A stretch of DNA of 64,000 nt from an uncultured Lachnoclostridium sp. (GCA_944381625.1 CALWLW010000002.1:124001-188000), one strand, 5' to 3'; shown: positions 41,422 through 50,108, numbered from the stretch's first letter. The notes: generated by a model from the letters alone, not told the origin. Made by a program: numbers and translations.

Positions 41422-41826
41422 ATGTCTGTTCAACTGATTTACATGCTGATAGCCGTTGGCTATCTGATATTTATGATGGCCGTGGCGGCGGCGGGAATCT
41501 ATCTTTTTGTGCTGGTTATCAAGGCGCTGCGAAAGTATATTAACTCAAAGGACGTGCGGGAAGAGAAAAGAGCGATGAAAAAATCGCTGGCGGAACTGCT
41601 CAGGGAAAACAGGCTGCGCTGTAAAATGACGCAGGAATTTGTCGCAGAGGCCCTGGGAGTGAGCAGGCAGGCGGTCTCAAAATGGGAGAACGGAACTTCG
41701 GATCCCAGTACGTCCAATCTGATGGCGCTGGCAAAACTGTATGGAGTGCCCGCAGAAGATTTGCTGAAGGGGATGTTAAAGGGGCAGGATGAGGAACCAT
41801 GTCCGCAGGAGGAAAGCAGACTATGA
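41422..41826 (+). CDS. Membrane-tethered XRE-family regulator
   Basis: The 134-residue protein starts with one long hydrophobic helix (about 4-36, LIYMLIAVGYLIFMMAVAAA) and continues to a cytoplasmic Cro/CI helix-turn-helix (about 55-115; KMTQEFVAEALGVSRQAVSK). The C-terminus is short and acidic. A membrane anchor on an XRE domain suggests that it reads a membrane or envelope signal and represses nearby promoters. A perfect inverted repeat at its own promoter fits autoregulation (inference). The TraX-like gene starts inside its last codons (ATGA overlap), so they form one unit. Confidence 0.82.
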   Translation: MSVQLIYMLIAVGYLIFMMAVAAAGIYLFVLVIKALRKYINSKDVREEKRAMKKSLAELLRENRLRCKMTQEFVAEALGVSRQAVSKWENGTSDPSTSNLMALAKLYGVPAEDLLKGMLKGQDEEPCPQEESRL

Positions 41827-42650
41827 TGCGGGCGGAGAGTAAGGAGACGAACGGCTGTTATAGATGGGAGATCCTGGACGCCACAAGTTTGAAGCTGGCG
41901 GCTCTGATTTTGATGGTGTTTGACCATGTGCATCAGATGTACGCCTGGGCCGGAGCGCCCATGTGGCTGACGGCGCTGGGGAGACCGGTATTCCCCATGT
42001 TCTTGTTTATTGCGTCGGAAAGCTTCCATTATACGGGTTGCCGGAAAAAATACTTGCAGCGTCTTTTTCTGGCCAGTCTGGGAATGACTGTTTTTACCTT
42101 TGCCCTGCAGTTTGCTTTTCCCAATCCTGACATTGTGCTGATGAACAATGCGTTCAGTACCTTTTTCGTTTCGGCTTTGTATATGCAGTTCTGGGACTGG
42201 TTTGCGGATGGAGTCAGACACAGGGACCGGAAATTGATTGTGCGGGCGGTCCTGTGCTGTTTTATTCCGGTTCTTTGCGCCCTTCCCATGTTTTTGCTGG
42301 GCGGTTTAACGTCAAAAGTAGTGCTTCCTCTGCAGTTTGTGCGATTCCTGGCCATGTTTGCGCTGCTGCTCCCCAATATTCTCACAGTGGAAGGCGGATG
42401 CGCTTTTGTGCTTTTAGGAGTGCTGTTTTATATATTCAGAGAAAAAAGAGGGATTCAAATTCTATTTCTGCTCTTATTGTCCGCGGTCTCGTACCGTGTC
42501 GACGGCGGGGTCCAATGGATGATGTGCTTCGCGGCGATACCGATCCTGCTGTACAACGGCGAAAGGGGAAGAGGGATGAAATCATTTTTCTATATCTTTT
42601 ATCCGCTTCATATTGGATTGCTGTACTTGTCTGCCGTGTTGGTGAGGTAG
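41823..42650 (+). CDS. TraX-family integral membrane protein
   Basis: The protein has 275 residues from the ATG at 41823, which has AGGAGG ten bases upstream; an earlier in-frame start at 41799 is inside the regulator gene. About eight helices are predicted. The first helix reads TSLKLAALILMVFDHVHQM, typical of TraX, followed by GRPVFPMFLFIASESF. TraX acetylates F-pilin in conjugative plasmids, but chromosomal relatives in Firmicutes are not linked to pili and probably act as O-acyl/N-acetyl transferases of the envelope. The role here is unknown. It is coupled to the membrane XRE regulator. Confidence 0.85.
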   Translation: MMRAESKETNGCYRWEILDATSLKLAALILMVFDHVHQMYAWAGAPMWLTALGRPVFPMFLFIASESFHYTGCRKKYLQRLFLASLGMTVFTFALQFAFPNPDIVLMNNAFSTFFVSALYMQFWDWFADGVRHRDRKLIVRAVLCCFIPVLCALPMFLLGGLTSKVVLPLQFVRFLAMFALLLPNILTVEGGCAFVLLGVLFYIFREKRGIQILFLLLLSAVSYRVDGGVQWMMCFAAIPILLYNGERGRGMKSFFYIFYPLHIGLLYLSAVLVR

Positions 42651-42692
42651 TTCGTCAAGTTCTTCCCCAAATGCAAAGCGCCGCAATGTGAT

Positions 42693-42721
42693 TGACAGGA
42701 TGGGAATGCGATTTTATAATA
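42693..42721 (+). promoter_or_regulatory. Consensus sigma-A promoter of a MATE gene
   Basis: A perfect TTGACA (42693-42698), a 17-base spacer and perfect TATAAT (42716-42721). Constitutive, strong expression is expected unless repressed. Confidence 0.9.
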
Positions 42722-42772
42722 TGCAACGAATATGAATCTGGATATTACATAAAGAAAGATGTGTGACATGCT

Positions 42773-44116
42773 ATGGAAAATGAACTGACACGGGGACCGG
42801 TGATGAGTACGATGCTGCGTTTTGCCGTTCCCATGATCCTGGGTGATCTGCTGCAGCAGTGCTACAATATTGCGGATACCCTGATTGTGGGGAGGTATCT
42901 GGGAGAAAACGCCCTGGCTGCGGTGGGATCGGCATTTTCTCTGATGACATTTCTGACTTCGATTATCCTGGGACTGGCCATGGGAAGCGGTACCGTCTTC
43001 TCCATACGGTTCGGACAGAAGGATGAAGTTCGGCTGAAGGAAGGAATATTGGCGTCCTTTGTCCTTTTGGCTTTCGTGACGGCGGCGCTCAATGTGCTGG
43101 TCTATGCGGGGCTTGACGGGATCATCTGGTTTCTGCGGACACCGGCGGAACTGAAGGCCATGATGAGAGAATATCTGGCGGTTATCTTTGCCGGTCTCGC
43201 CGGGATCTTTCTGTATAACTTCTTCGCGTCCCTGCTGCGGTCTTTGGGAAATTCCGTGATTCCGCTGATTTTTCTGGCGGTGTCGGCGTGCCTGAATATC
43301 GGCCTGGATCTTTGGTTCGTGGCGGGTCTTAACAGGGGGCCGGCAGGAGCCGCCGAGGCGACGGTCATTTCCCAGTACATATCCGGAATCGGCATCGCAG
43401 TCTATACATATATAAAATTTCCCGGTCTTCTGCGAAGGGACAGGCAGATCCGTCTCCGTATGGAACGTATCCGGGAGATCACCAGCTTTTCCGCCCTCAC
43501 CTGTATGCAGCAGTCCATTATGAATTTTGGAATTCTGACGGTCCAGGGACTGGTCAACAGCTTCGGAACGACGATCATGGCCGCGTTCGCGGCGGCAGTG
43601 AAGATCGACGCGTTCGCTTATCTTCCGGTTCAGGATTTCGGCAATGCATTTTCCATATTTATCGCCCAGAATTATGGAGCAGGGGAAAAGGAACGTATCC
43701 GCAGGGGAATCCGCGTGGCGGCAGTGACGTCGGTTGCCTTTGGCCTTTTGATCTCGCTGCTTGTATTTCTCTTTGCCCGCCCGCTGATGGGGATGTTCAT
43801 CGACGGAGGAGAGACCGCGGTGATCCAGGAAGGAGTGCGCTACCTTCGGATCGAGGGCGCGTTCTATTTTATGATCGGCATGCTGTTTCTCCTCTACGGC
43901 CTGTACCGTGCTCTGGGAAGGCCCGGGATGTCGGTGGTGCTTACGGTGGTGTCCCTGGGAACCCGCGTGGCCCTGGCATACGGGCTTTCGGCAGTGCCGG
44001 GGCTGGGCGTTGTGGGAATCTGGTGGTCGGTGCCCATCGGCTGGTTCCTTGCGGATGCGCTGGGGATCGGATATTTCCTGGTGAAAAGGAAGGAACTGGG
44101 CGCGGGGATGGAGTGA
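42773..44116 (+). CDS. MATE-family efflux transporter (second of three)
   Basis: The 447-residue protein has twelve helices and the MATE N-terminal pattern (MLRFAVPMILGDLLQQCYNI, then VGRYLGENALAAVG). It is preceded by a perfect consensus promoter but has only a weak ribosome site (AAAGAAAG). It converges on another MATE gene at 44126 with nine bases between stops. Confidence 0.93.
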   Translation: MENELTRGPVMSTMLRFAVPMILGDLLQQCYNIADTLIVGRYLGENALAAVGSAFSLMTFLTSIILGLAMGSGTVFSIRFGQKDEVRLKEGILASFVLLAFVTAALNVLVYAGLDGIIWFLRTPAELKAMMREYLAVIFAGLAGIFLYNFFASLLRSLGNSVIPLIFLAVSACLNIGLDLWFVAGLNRGPAGAAEATVISQYISGIGIAVYTYIKFPGLLRRDRQIRLRMERIREITSFSALTCMQQSIMNFGILTVQGLVNSFGTTIMAAFAAAVKIDAFAYLPVQDFGNAFSIFIAQNYGAGEKERIRRGIRVAAVTSVAFGLLISLLVFLFARPLMGMFIDGGETAVIQEGVRYLRIEGAFYFMIGMLFLLYGLYRALGRPGMSVVLTVVSLGTRVALAYGLSAVPGLGVVGIWWSVPIGWFLADALGIGYFLVKRKELGAGME

Positions 44117-44125
44117 GAGACATGC

Positions 44126-45487
44126 TCAGCGTGATTGCTGTGCCATTTTTCCCAGCAGAGCGGCGGAAACCAGCACAGTGAGAAATTCCGCGGCCGGAAC
44201 GGCCAGCCACACGCCTGTCACGCCCAACACCTTCGGCAAGGTGAGCAAAAAGAGCGTAATCAGCCCGAAAGTCCGCAGGAACGATATGAACGCGGAACGC
44301 CGTCCGTCGGAAAGAGCGGTAAAGGCAGAAGAGGCGAAAATATTCACTCCGCAGAACAGAAAACTGACCGGGAAGATCAGAAACCCTTCCCTTGCGATAT
44401 GATAGACCGCGGTTCCAGGCGGGGAGAAAATGCCGGTGAGCAGAGGCCCGCACGCCATGGAAATAATAAAAGTGAGAACGGATGCGGCGGTTATAAAACG
44501 AAGGGATATGCCAAGCAGCTTCCGCAGCCGGGGACTGTCCCTGCGCCCGTAGTTATAGCTCAGGATGGGAGCGATACCCATGGAAAAACCTGTGAAGAAA
44601 GCGGTCAGCAGAAACTGTGTGTAAATCATAATGGTGACGGCGGCGACACCGGCCTCACCAAGCAGCCCCAGCATCGTCCTGTTAAAAAGGAAAGTGGTGA
44701 CTGCCGCCGCGGCCTGGCTCACCAGCTCTGAGCAGCCGTTGGCGCAGCTCTCCATGATCACCATTGGACGAAAGACGGGTTTGGTGAAACGCAGGGTTCC
44801 TTTGCCGGAAAGAAAGAATCCCAGGCCCACAGCGGCCGGGATCAAATATCCCATGCCGGTTCCCAGGGCGGAGCCGGCGATTCCCATGTCAAGGGGTACC
44901 ATGAAAATATAATCCAGAACCGAGTTGGCCGCCCCGGCGGCGATGGAAAGCACCATGCCGAAGCCAGGCCGTCCGGCGGTGATGATCAGGTTCTGGAACA
45001 ATACCTGGAGCATGCTTGCGGGCGTGAAGAGCAGAAGGATGAACAGATATTCCCTGCAGTATGGATAAAGCGCGCCGCTCGCGCCCAGTTTCCATACGAT
45101 GCCGTCCAGGAAAACAGTGCCTGCAAGGGCAATGAGGATCCCCAGCGCCGTGCCGAAAAATACAACGAGAGTAAAGTCCTGCGAGGCGGTTTCTGTTTCG
45201 CCGGCTCCCATCCTGCGGGCTGCGATGGCGCTGCCGCCAGCGGCGAGCATGGTGCCCAGCCCGACGATGAGATTCACCACAGGAGTGACGATGTTGACCG
45301 CCGACAGGGCGTCCGTGTTTACAAAGCGTGATACAAAGATGGTGTCGCCTATGGTATAAAGACCCATAAAGAGCATAGTCACAATCGTCGGGAGCGCGAA
45401 CCGCAGCAGGGAGCGAACGGTGAAATCCTGCCCCAGCGGGTTGGTGCCCGTGTTTGTTTCAGGGCATTTGATCTGAATGTCATTCAT
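44126..45487 (-). CDS. MATE-family efflux transporter (third of three)
   Basis: The 453-residue, twelve-helix MATE protein (FTVRSLLRFALPTIVTMLFM, then GDTIFVSRFVNTDALSAVNI) begins inside the last codons of the upstream AraC-GNAT gene, so translation is coupled. That pairing suggests that the regulator controls export by sensing the substrate (inference). It is only distantly similar to the other two MATE proteins here. Confidence 0.92.
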   Translation of the reverse strand: MNDIQIKCPETNTGTNPLGQDFTVRSLLRFALPTIVTMLFMGLYTIGDTIFVSRFVNTDALSAVNIVTPVVNLIVGLGTMLAAGGSAIAARRMGAGETETASQDFTLVVFFGTALGILIALAGTVFLDGIVWKLGASGALYPYCREYLFILLLFTPASMLQVLFQNLIITAGRPGFGMVLSIAAGAANSVLDYIFMVPLDMGIAGSALGTGMGYLIPAAVGLGFFLSGKGTLRFTKPVFRPMVIMESCANGCSELVSQAAAAVTTFLFNRTMLGLLGEAGVAAVTIMIYTQFLLTAFFTGFSMGIAPILSYNYGRRDSPRLRKLLGISLRFITAASVLTFIISMACGPLLTGIFSPPGTAVYHIAREGFLIFPVSFLFCGVNIFASSAFTALSDGRRSAFISFLRTFGLITLFLLTLPKVLGVTGVWLAVPAAEFLTVLVSAALLGKMAQQSR

Positions 45488-46340
45488 AGATATCAGCCTC
45501 CAGATGATTTCTCAGGAGGACAAAGCGCTGAGTGGGATAGCCGTATTCCATCAGAAGCCCTGCTTCTGCAAAACCTGCGTTTTTTAACATTCTGCGGCAG
45601 CCGGGATCGGCTTTATCGCCCTTGCGGAAAGTGGTGACTGAAAGCTTTGCGCTGTCTTCCAGCAGGGAAAATGCTTTTTTCAGAAATGCTTGAATCGTCT
45701 TCGGGGACCGGTACTGGGGGTGGAATCCCAGGAAGTCGATACTGTCCGTATCCGGCGTAAATCCCATAGCGCCCACTGCCGATCCGCCGTCTGTAAGGAT
45801 CAGGGCCCGCCGCCCTCGGATGTATTCCTTGAGCTGTTCCAGATGCTGTCCTTCTTCGAGATAAGGAAAACCGTCCGCCACCATGGGAAGAAGTTCCATC
45901 CATTTGGGAATGTCTTCTGCTTTGGCCAGCCGGATATCCCTTTTCCAGTCTATGCCGCCGTCCCGTATGGCGGGATGTTCTTTCAATACATATCTTGCCT
46001 GCAGCGGATAGTATTCTTTCTGTTCCCGGTATTGTCCCGGCGATTTCTTATACATTGCCTTGAAAACAGCGGTGAAAGCCTGCTGGCTCTCGTATCCCGC
46101 GCCCAGAGCGATCTCCAGGATCGGCCTGTGGGAAAATACAAGCAGCCTTGCGGCTTCGGTGAGCCGCCTGCGCTGTACATAATCATGGATCGTGAGACCG
46201 GCTGCGCGCGCAAATATACGGTGCAGATGATACTTTGAATAATGTGCGGACTCTGCAATGATCTCCAGATCCAGTTTTTCAGACAGATGCTCTTCTATAT
46301 AGTCAAGGGCGGATCTTACCGTTTTCATGTCGTTTGCCAT
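45480..46340 (-). CDS. AraC-family regulator fused to a GNAT-like acetyltransferase domain
   Basis: The 286-residue protein starts with an AraC/MarA-type double HTH (about 5-105; LDLEIIAESAHYSKYHLHRI, ALGAGYESQQAFTAVFKAMY) and continues to a C-terminal GNAT-fold domain (about 130-275; IRLAKAEDIPKWMELLP, GSAVGAMGFTPDTDSIDFLG). Such MarA-GNAT fusions often control a neighbouring efflux gene. The MATE gene start lies inside its stop, so it is the first gene of a two-gene unit. Confidence 0.88.
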   Translation of the reverse strand: MANDMKTVRSALDYIEEHLSEKLDLEIIAESAHYSKYHLHRIFARAAGLTIHDYVQRRRLTEAARLLVFSHRPILEIALGAGYESQQAFTAVFKAMYKKSPGQYREQKEYYPLQARYVLKEHPAIRDGGIDWKRDIRLAKAEDIPKWMELLPMVADGFPYLEEGQHLEQLKEYIRGRRALILTDGGSAVGAMGFTPDTDSIDFLGFHPQYRSPKTIQAFLKKAFSLLEDSAKLSVTTFRKGDKADPGCRRMLKNAGFAEAGLLMEYGYPTQRFVLLRNHLEADIYE

Positions 46341-46422
46341 CAGCGCGTCCTCCTTCCCTCATAATATACCAGAATACAAACCGGATGTTTTTATGAATCT
46401 TGCTGTTCCAGGTTTGAATTAG

Positions 46423-46587
46423 ACGTCCGGGCGGATTGATCAGTTTAAAAATACTGACGCGCAGGGGGACTGTCAATGGGAAATTTTGCGTGAAATGGCA
46501 GAGCATGGAATCATTCAGCCGGTGACCGGACATGGAAAAGGAAGATATCGCTTTCGGGGCTTGGATATCTGGAAGGAGGAAAATTAA
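46423..46587 (+). pseudogene. Fragment of a Fic/AlbA_2-type C-terminal winged helix
   Basis: Between the TAG at 46420 and the TAA at 46585 the plus strand encodes about 54 residues (WEILREMAEHGIIQPVTGHG, then KGRYRFRGLDIWKEEN) without a start codon or ribosome site. The pattern resembles C-terminal winged helices of Fic-family or AlbA_2-type proteins. Nothing recognisable precedes it. I read it as the tail of a lost gene at the left border of the AT-rich islet. Confidence 0.45.
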
Positions 46588-46595
46588 ATTTCACG

Positions 46596-46651
46596 AAAAA
46601 ATACACAAAAATCAATCGTTAAAAAAATACGATTGATTTTGTGTATTTTTT
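46596..46651. repeat. Near-perfect inverted repeat, about 23-bp arms
   Basis: 46596-46619 and 46629-46651 are reverse complements apart from one extra A in the left arm; the core ATACACAAAA-ATCAATCGT is repeated inverted. The eight-base A-rich loop and flanking T run could make it a bidirectional terminator, but the arms are longer than usual and the right arm contains the -35 box of the next promoter. Confidence 0.85.
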
Positions 46652-46660
46652 ATATATACT
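46633..46660 (+). promoter_or_regulatory. Promoter of the tandem unknown genes
   Basis: TTGATT (46633-46638), a 16-base spacer and TATACT (46655-46660). The -35 lies inside the right arm of the inverted repeat. A transcript from here begins near 46667, which makes the ATG at 46681 leave almost no leader and favours 46699. Confidence 0.65.
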
Positions 46661-46698
46661 ATAAGTGTTAAAAACGGAAAATGAAGAGGGGGATGTAT

Positions 46699-48111
46699 AT
46701 GAAAGATCATATGTTTTGTCTTGCAGGCAGAGTAAATATTCCGTCAGAAAAAAGAAATGAGATGAATAGACAGGTCCTTGAAATTCTGGACAAGTGCGGT
46801 ATCAGGAAGACCGTAGAAATGTCGGTCGCAGAAAAGAAAGTGACTGTAGTTGCTCCTGCACGACCAGATGCAGATGGCATTGTTTTATTTGATTACTCAA
46901 TTTTTGAGAAAAAGAAAAGAAAGATTTCCAAATATGACCTGAATACTTGTGAGTTGTATGCGGAAGAACCGGGATATCGTGAATTTGGTGTTGTAATGCA
47001 TATGATAATGGTCTTGCAGGAAGCATATACGAATGGCGGCTGCTATTTTATAAAATCCGGTAAGCTGTATAATGCAGCAATATACTTGTTTTTGATTCAG
47101 AATGTACTGGGAGAAAAGATAACATTGCCTGGACGAACCAGAATGTGGGAAGTGTATCTTTTTTTCAGAAATTCTGAAGAATACGAGAATATTACATATA
47201 TGGATTTAATAGAGGATTATTCAGAGAATTATGGCAGCCTGGATACAGAGCAGCTTTTGGCTGTTTATGAAGTCGAAAATAAAAAATTAATGATCCCTGA
47301 TGAGGAAAAGATATCTTGCAGAGACAAAATAAAATCTGCAAATACATGCAGCCGGGCAGAATATGCATACAAAGTTTTTAAGGGTATGAAAGAGGCTGAA
47401 AAAACAGCGATGAAAAATTTCCTTGCAGAACTGTTAAATGCTGATTTCGCCAAAAGAAAGGAACTGTCGGCACGCCAGGATGAACAGGGAATTATTGCGG
47501 AGCTTTCCCTGTATGTTTCGCCTGCGCGCCTTGTGTTTGCATATACGCAGGCTGTCGAATTGGATTTCTGGGAAATATGGGATTCCCTGGAGACAACGGG
47601 ATATTCTGATATCATACAAGTAGTTGATTCAAAAGATGACGAAGATGATTTTTGGGAGTTCCCTTTTTATAAAGCGATACAGAGAAAAGATGAAGATGAA
47701 TTTTTAGAGTTTTGGGACGGCACTAATCTGCGTTTGTCACAAAAGATGAAGGAATGTATCCGATATTGGACGGAGCAAATGAATGGCATTCGTGTACCGT
47801 CTGTTATTTCAGCAGAGAAATTTTTGGAGAAAATTATAGCCAGGCTGGAACGTAACGGCTGCAGGTATGTGGACGAAACGTTTGTGAGAGAATTTATGGA
47901 GCGTGGAAATGAAGCAAATTATCAGAAGGCCCTTATACTTCTTCAACGGCTTTTGGACAAGGGAAAGGAGTATTTTCCGGAACTGACAGGCGAGCAGGCA
48001 GAAGAGTGGATCATTAAAGATTTCAGGGATAGCTTTGATTACATTGAGATAAGCGCGTTGGCATCTTTGCTGATAAACAAGAAACAAAGAAATATTATAT
48101 TTGGATTTTAA
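46699..48111 (+). CDS. Unknown protein, first of two tandem paralogues
   Basis: The protein has 470 residues from the ATG at 46699, which has AGAGGGGGA upstream. Soluble and mostly helical. It shares with the next gene an N-terminal motif NIP-x-EKR (residues near 13-18), a central FWDGTN-like segment and a short C-terminal Phe-Gly-Phe ending (IIFGF). A zinc or catalytic motif is not seen. An AT-rich codon pattern contrasts with genes on either side, suggesting transfer. No family recognised. It follows a promoter embedded in an inverted repeat. Confidence 0.75.
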   Translation: MKDHMFCLAGRVNIPSEKRNEMNRQVLEILDKCGIRKTVEMSVAEKKVTVVAPARPDADGIVLFDYSIFEKKKRKISKYDLNTCELYAEEPGYREFGVVMHMIMVLQEAYTNGGCYFIKSGKLYNAAIYLFLIQNVLGEKITLPGRTRMWEVYLFFRNSEEYENITYMDLIEDYSENYGSLDTEQLLAVYEVENKKLMIPDEEKISCRDKIKSANTCSRAEYAYKVFKGMKEAEKTAMKNFLAELLNADFAKRKELSARQDEQGIIAELSLYVSPARLVFAYTQAVELDFWEIWDSLETTGYSDIIQVVDSKDDEDDFWEFPFYKAIQRKDEDEFLEFWDGTNLRLSQKMKECIRYWTEQMNGIRVPSVISAEKFLEKIIARLERNGCRYVDETFVREFMERGNEANYQKALILLQRLLDKGKEYFPELTGEQAEEWIIKDFRDSFDYIEISALASLLINKKQRNIIFGF

Positions 48112-48122
48112 AAGGAGGCAGT

Positions 48123-49637
48123 ATGGGAACATTTGCAGGATATACGGGAGAAATGAATATACCGGAAGAGAAACGGGAGCGCTTTGGCAGACAAATGATG
48201 AAACTTCTGAACTATGGCGGAATGATGCAGTTTGAAAAGGTTTCATTGTTTGGGCGCGAGCTGTTTCTGTTAAGCCCGGTGGAATTATCGAGCGAGGGTA
48301 AGGTGGATTTCTGGTATAATTACTTTGAAGAAAGCCGTTGGGAAAACGCAGGATTTCATATGGATGATTCTATTTTCTATTCCAATAAAATAGGAAGCTG
48401 TGAATTTTGCGACGTTATTCTTGCAGCATATATGTTATACGAAATGTACGATGAAAGTCCTGGTTTTGCGATTTGCAACGGAGAGATACTTGATCCCCAA
48501 TTTTACGGCGGATGGCTCAATCATATTCTTGGAACAACATTTTCTATGAAGAAGCGATATAATCTTTGGGAATCAGCAGAACATATTGCGTTTTTTAGAA
48601 GCCACTACGATCAGTTGTTTTCGAGAAATGAATTAAGTTGCTTGCTTCCAGATAAATTGCTTAAAGCTGCCGGAGGAACAGAATTATCAGACCTTTTATA
48701 CATCATATATGGTACTGAGAGTTTGAAATCAGATACCATAGTACCGGCATCCTACCCGGAGGATATATATCGGTGCAAAATGGCTCTATTATCTTTGCAG
48801 GAGTGTTATGGGGATAAATTTTATGAACATCTGTTGCAGTTTCTTCAACTGGACAGAAACAGGAGAGAGAAAAGTACGGATGAAAATTTAACGGTACTTG
48901 CGGAATTATCACTGTTCCTTCCGGCACGGGTATTTGTTTATCTTGCGGCAGAGATAAAACAGGAGTCGTTTTGGGAACTGTGGAAAGAATGGAAAGACAA
49001 AGTATATGATGACGAACAAATGAAGCAGTATGCTTCGGAAAAGCTGCAGGAACAGCGGAGAAAATGGAAAGAACAGATCATTCCGGAGATAAATACGGCT
49101 GAGTTTCTTCGGCAGGATAATTGGTTTACATTTTATCATACACCGGAAGAATTAAAAGGAAAAAGTAATTATTATCTGACGGATGATGACCGGCTTTTCT
49201 GGTGGGATGGTACGGACGAGGTTGTCATATCAGATGAAATGACTATTTGGTTGGAAGAACTTGCCGGCAGGCATCGCAAATTAATGGAATTACCGGATGC
49301 AGGGTGCGGAGATAGATTTGACAGCAGTAATTTCATAAAGAATTTTATAATTCTCCTGGACGAAATATGCAGCTATTATAAACGTATTTATCCTTTCAAG
49401 ACCATGTTTTATGATTTTTGTCAGAATTCAGAAAAGAAAAAATACAGTGCGGCTCTGGCGCTGCTTGAAATGCTTTATGAAGAAAATAAAGAAGACGGGA
49501 AAGTAATCGAATACGCAAAAGGGAGCTGGGATATGGTCAGCAAAAACGTGACGCAGAATATAGCCCGTTTACGGTTGAAAAGGTACATGAGCGTTATGGC
49601 AAATACAAAAGTGAGAAAAAAATATTTTGGGTTTTAA
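48123..49637 (+). CDS. Unknown protein, second of two tandem paralogues
   Basis: The 504-residue protein follows the first by eleven bases, with AAAGGAGG. It aligns along the whole length at low identity: GEMNIPEEKRERFGRQMMKL at the start, a FWWDGTDEVVISDEM segment near 358-372 and KKYFGF at the end. The region in between (residues about 150-330) is more diverged. Also AT-rich. Two proteins of similar length with matched ends suggest duplication and a possible heteromer. Function unknown; no motif for an enzyme, membrane or DNA-binding domain. Confidence 0.75.
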   Translation: MGTFAGYTGEMNIPEEKRERFGRQMMKLLNYGGMMQFEKVSLFGRELFLLSPVELSSEGKVDFWYNYFEESRWENAGFHMDDSIFYSNKIGSCEFCDVILAAYMLYEMYDESPGFAICNGEILDPQFYGGWLNHILGTTFSMKKRYNLWESAEHIAFFRSHYDQLFSRNELSCLLPDKLLKAAGGTELSDLLYIIYGTESLKSDTIVPASYPEDIYRCKMALLSLQECYGDKFYEHLLQFLQLDRNRREKSTDENLTVLAELSLFLPARVFVYLAAEIKQESFWELWKEWKDKVYDDEQMKQYASEKLQEQRRKWKEQIIPEINTAEFLRQDNWFTFYHTPEELKGKSNYYLTDDDRLFWWDGTDEVVISDEMTIWLEELAGRHRKLMELPDAGCGDRFDSSNFIKNFIILLDEICSYYKRIYPFKTMFYDFCQNSEKKKYSAALALLEMLYEENKEDGKVIEYAKGSWDMVSKNVTQNIARLRLKRYMSVMANTKVRKKYFGF

Positions 49638-49810
49638 GAGAAACTGATTGTAAATTGATCTGTTTATTTTGCAAATAAGAAAGGGCTGCGGACGCTGATC
49701 GAGAAAGAAATAGAAGAAGAGGGAGAAAATCTGGAAATACTTTTGTATATGCAGGAAAAAAGTGTGAAACTTGAGTAGGAAGCGGTTAGAGGGTGTATAT
49801 GAAAATATCC

Positions 49811-49869
49811 AAAGTACAGAGCAAAATCGAATGTTTGTTCTGTACTTTCTTTTTATACTCTGCTATAAT
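49811..49869 (+). promoter_or_regulatory. Relic SOS-type promoter with inverted repeat, upstream of a uvrB fragment
   Basis: AAAGTACAGAGCAAA (49811-49825) pairs with TTTGTTCTGTACTTT (49834-49848, one G-T pair). Inside lies GAATGTTTGTTC (49829-49840), one change from the GAAC-N4-GTTC LexA (DinR) box. TGTACT (49841-49846), a 17-base spacer and an extended -10 TGCTATAAT (TATAAT 49864-49869) complete a promoter. The layout matches that before uvrA. The inverted repeat followed by a T run could also terminate transcription from the left. Confidence 0.6.
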
Positions 49870-49897
49870 ACCAAAAGAGAATGAAAATATCAGATTC

Positions 49898-49945
49898 ATG
49901 AAGGCGTTCTTTCCCAATAACGCGGTGGAATATTTCGTCAGTTAG
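49898..49945 (+). pseudogene. uvrB fragment
   Basis: ATG AAG GCG is followed by codons for [12 protein letters not shown] and a TAG. Eleven of these twelve residues equal the intact UvrB segment [12 protein letters not shown] near residue 73, and several codons differ only at the third base, so it derives from a uvrB gene of somewhat different sequence. It lies just downstream of the relic SOS-type promoter and 1.3 kb before the intact uvrB. Confidence 0.82.
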
Positions 49946-50108
49946 AGTGCCGGAGCCGGAAAATGAGGGACATTCAGTGCTTTTTCGTTCATATTTTACG
50001 GATTAAATAAACCAGATGGACTAGATAGCACTAGACGGACAAGATGGATTTGTGACTTTTGGTGATAACAATTCGTAATGAATAAAGATATTGAATTAAA
50101 AGGTGAAA

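Larger units (their letters stand above)
46341..46698. other. Intergenic region at the left border of the AT-rich islet
   Basis: It holds the gene fragment at 46423-46587, a long inverted repeat at 46596-46651 and the promoter of the next gene (46633-46660). Base composition drops visibly from here to about 51.2 kb. Confidence 0.6.
49638..50108. other. Intergenic region with gene scraps and relic promoter
   Basis: It holds a short open stretch near 49660-49776 (FANKKGLRTLIEKEIEEEG-like, no start) that looks like the tail of a lost gene, an SOS-type promoter element (49811-49869) and a uvrB fragment (49898-49945). The last 160 bases before the RhuM gene show no feature. Confidence 0.6.
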
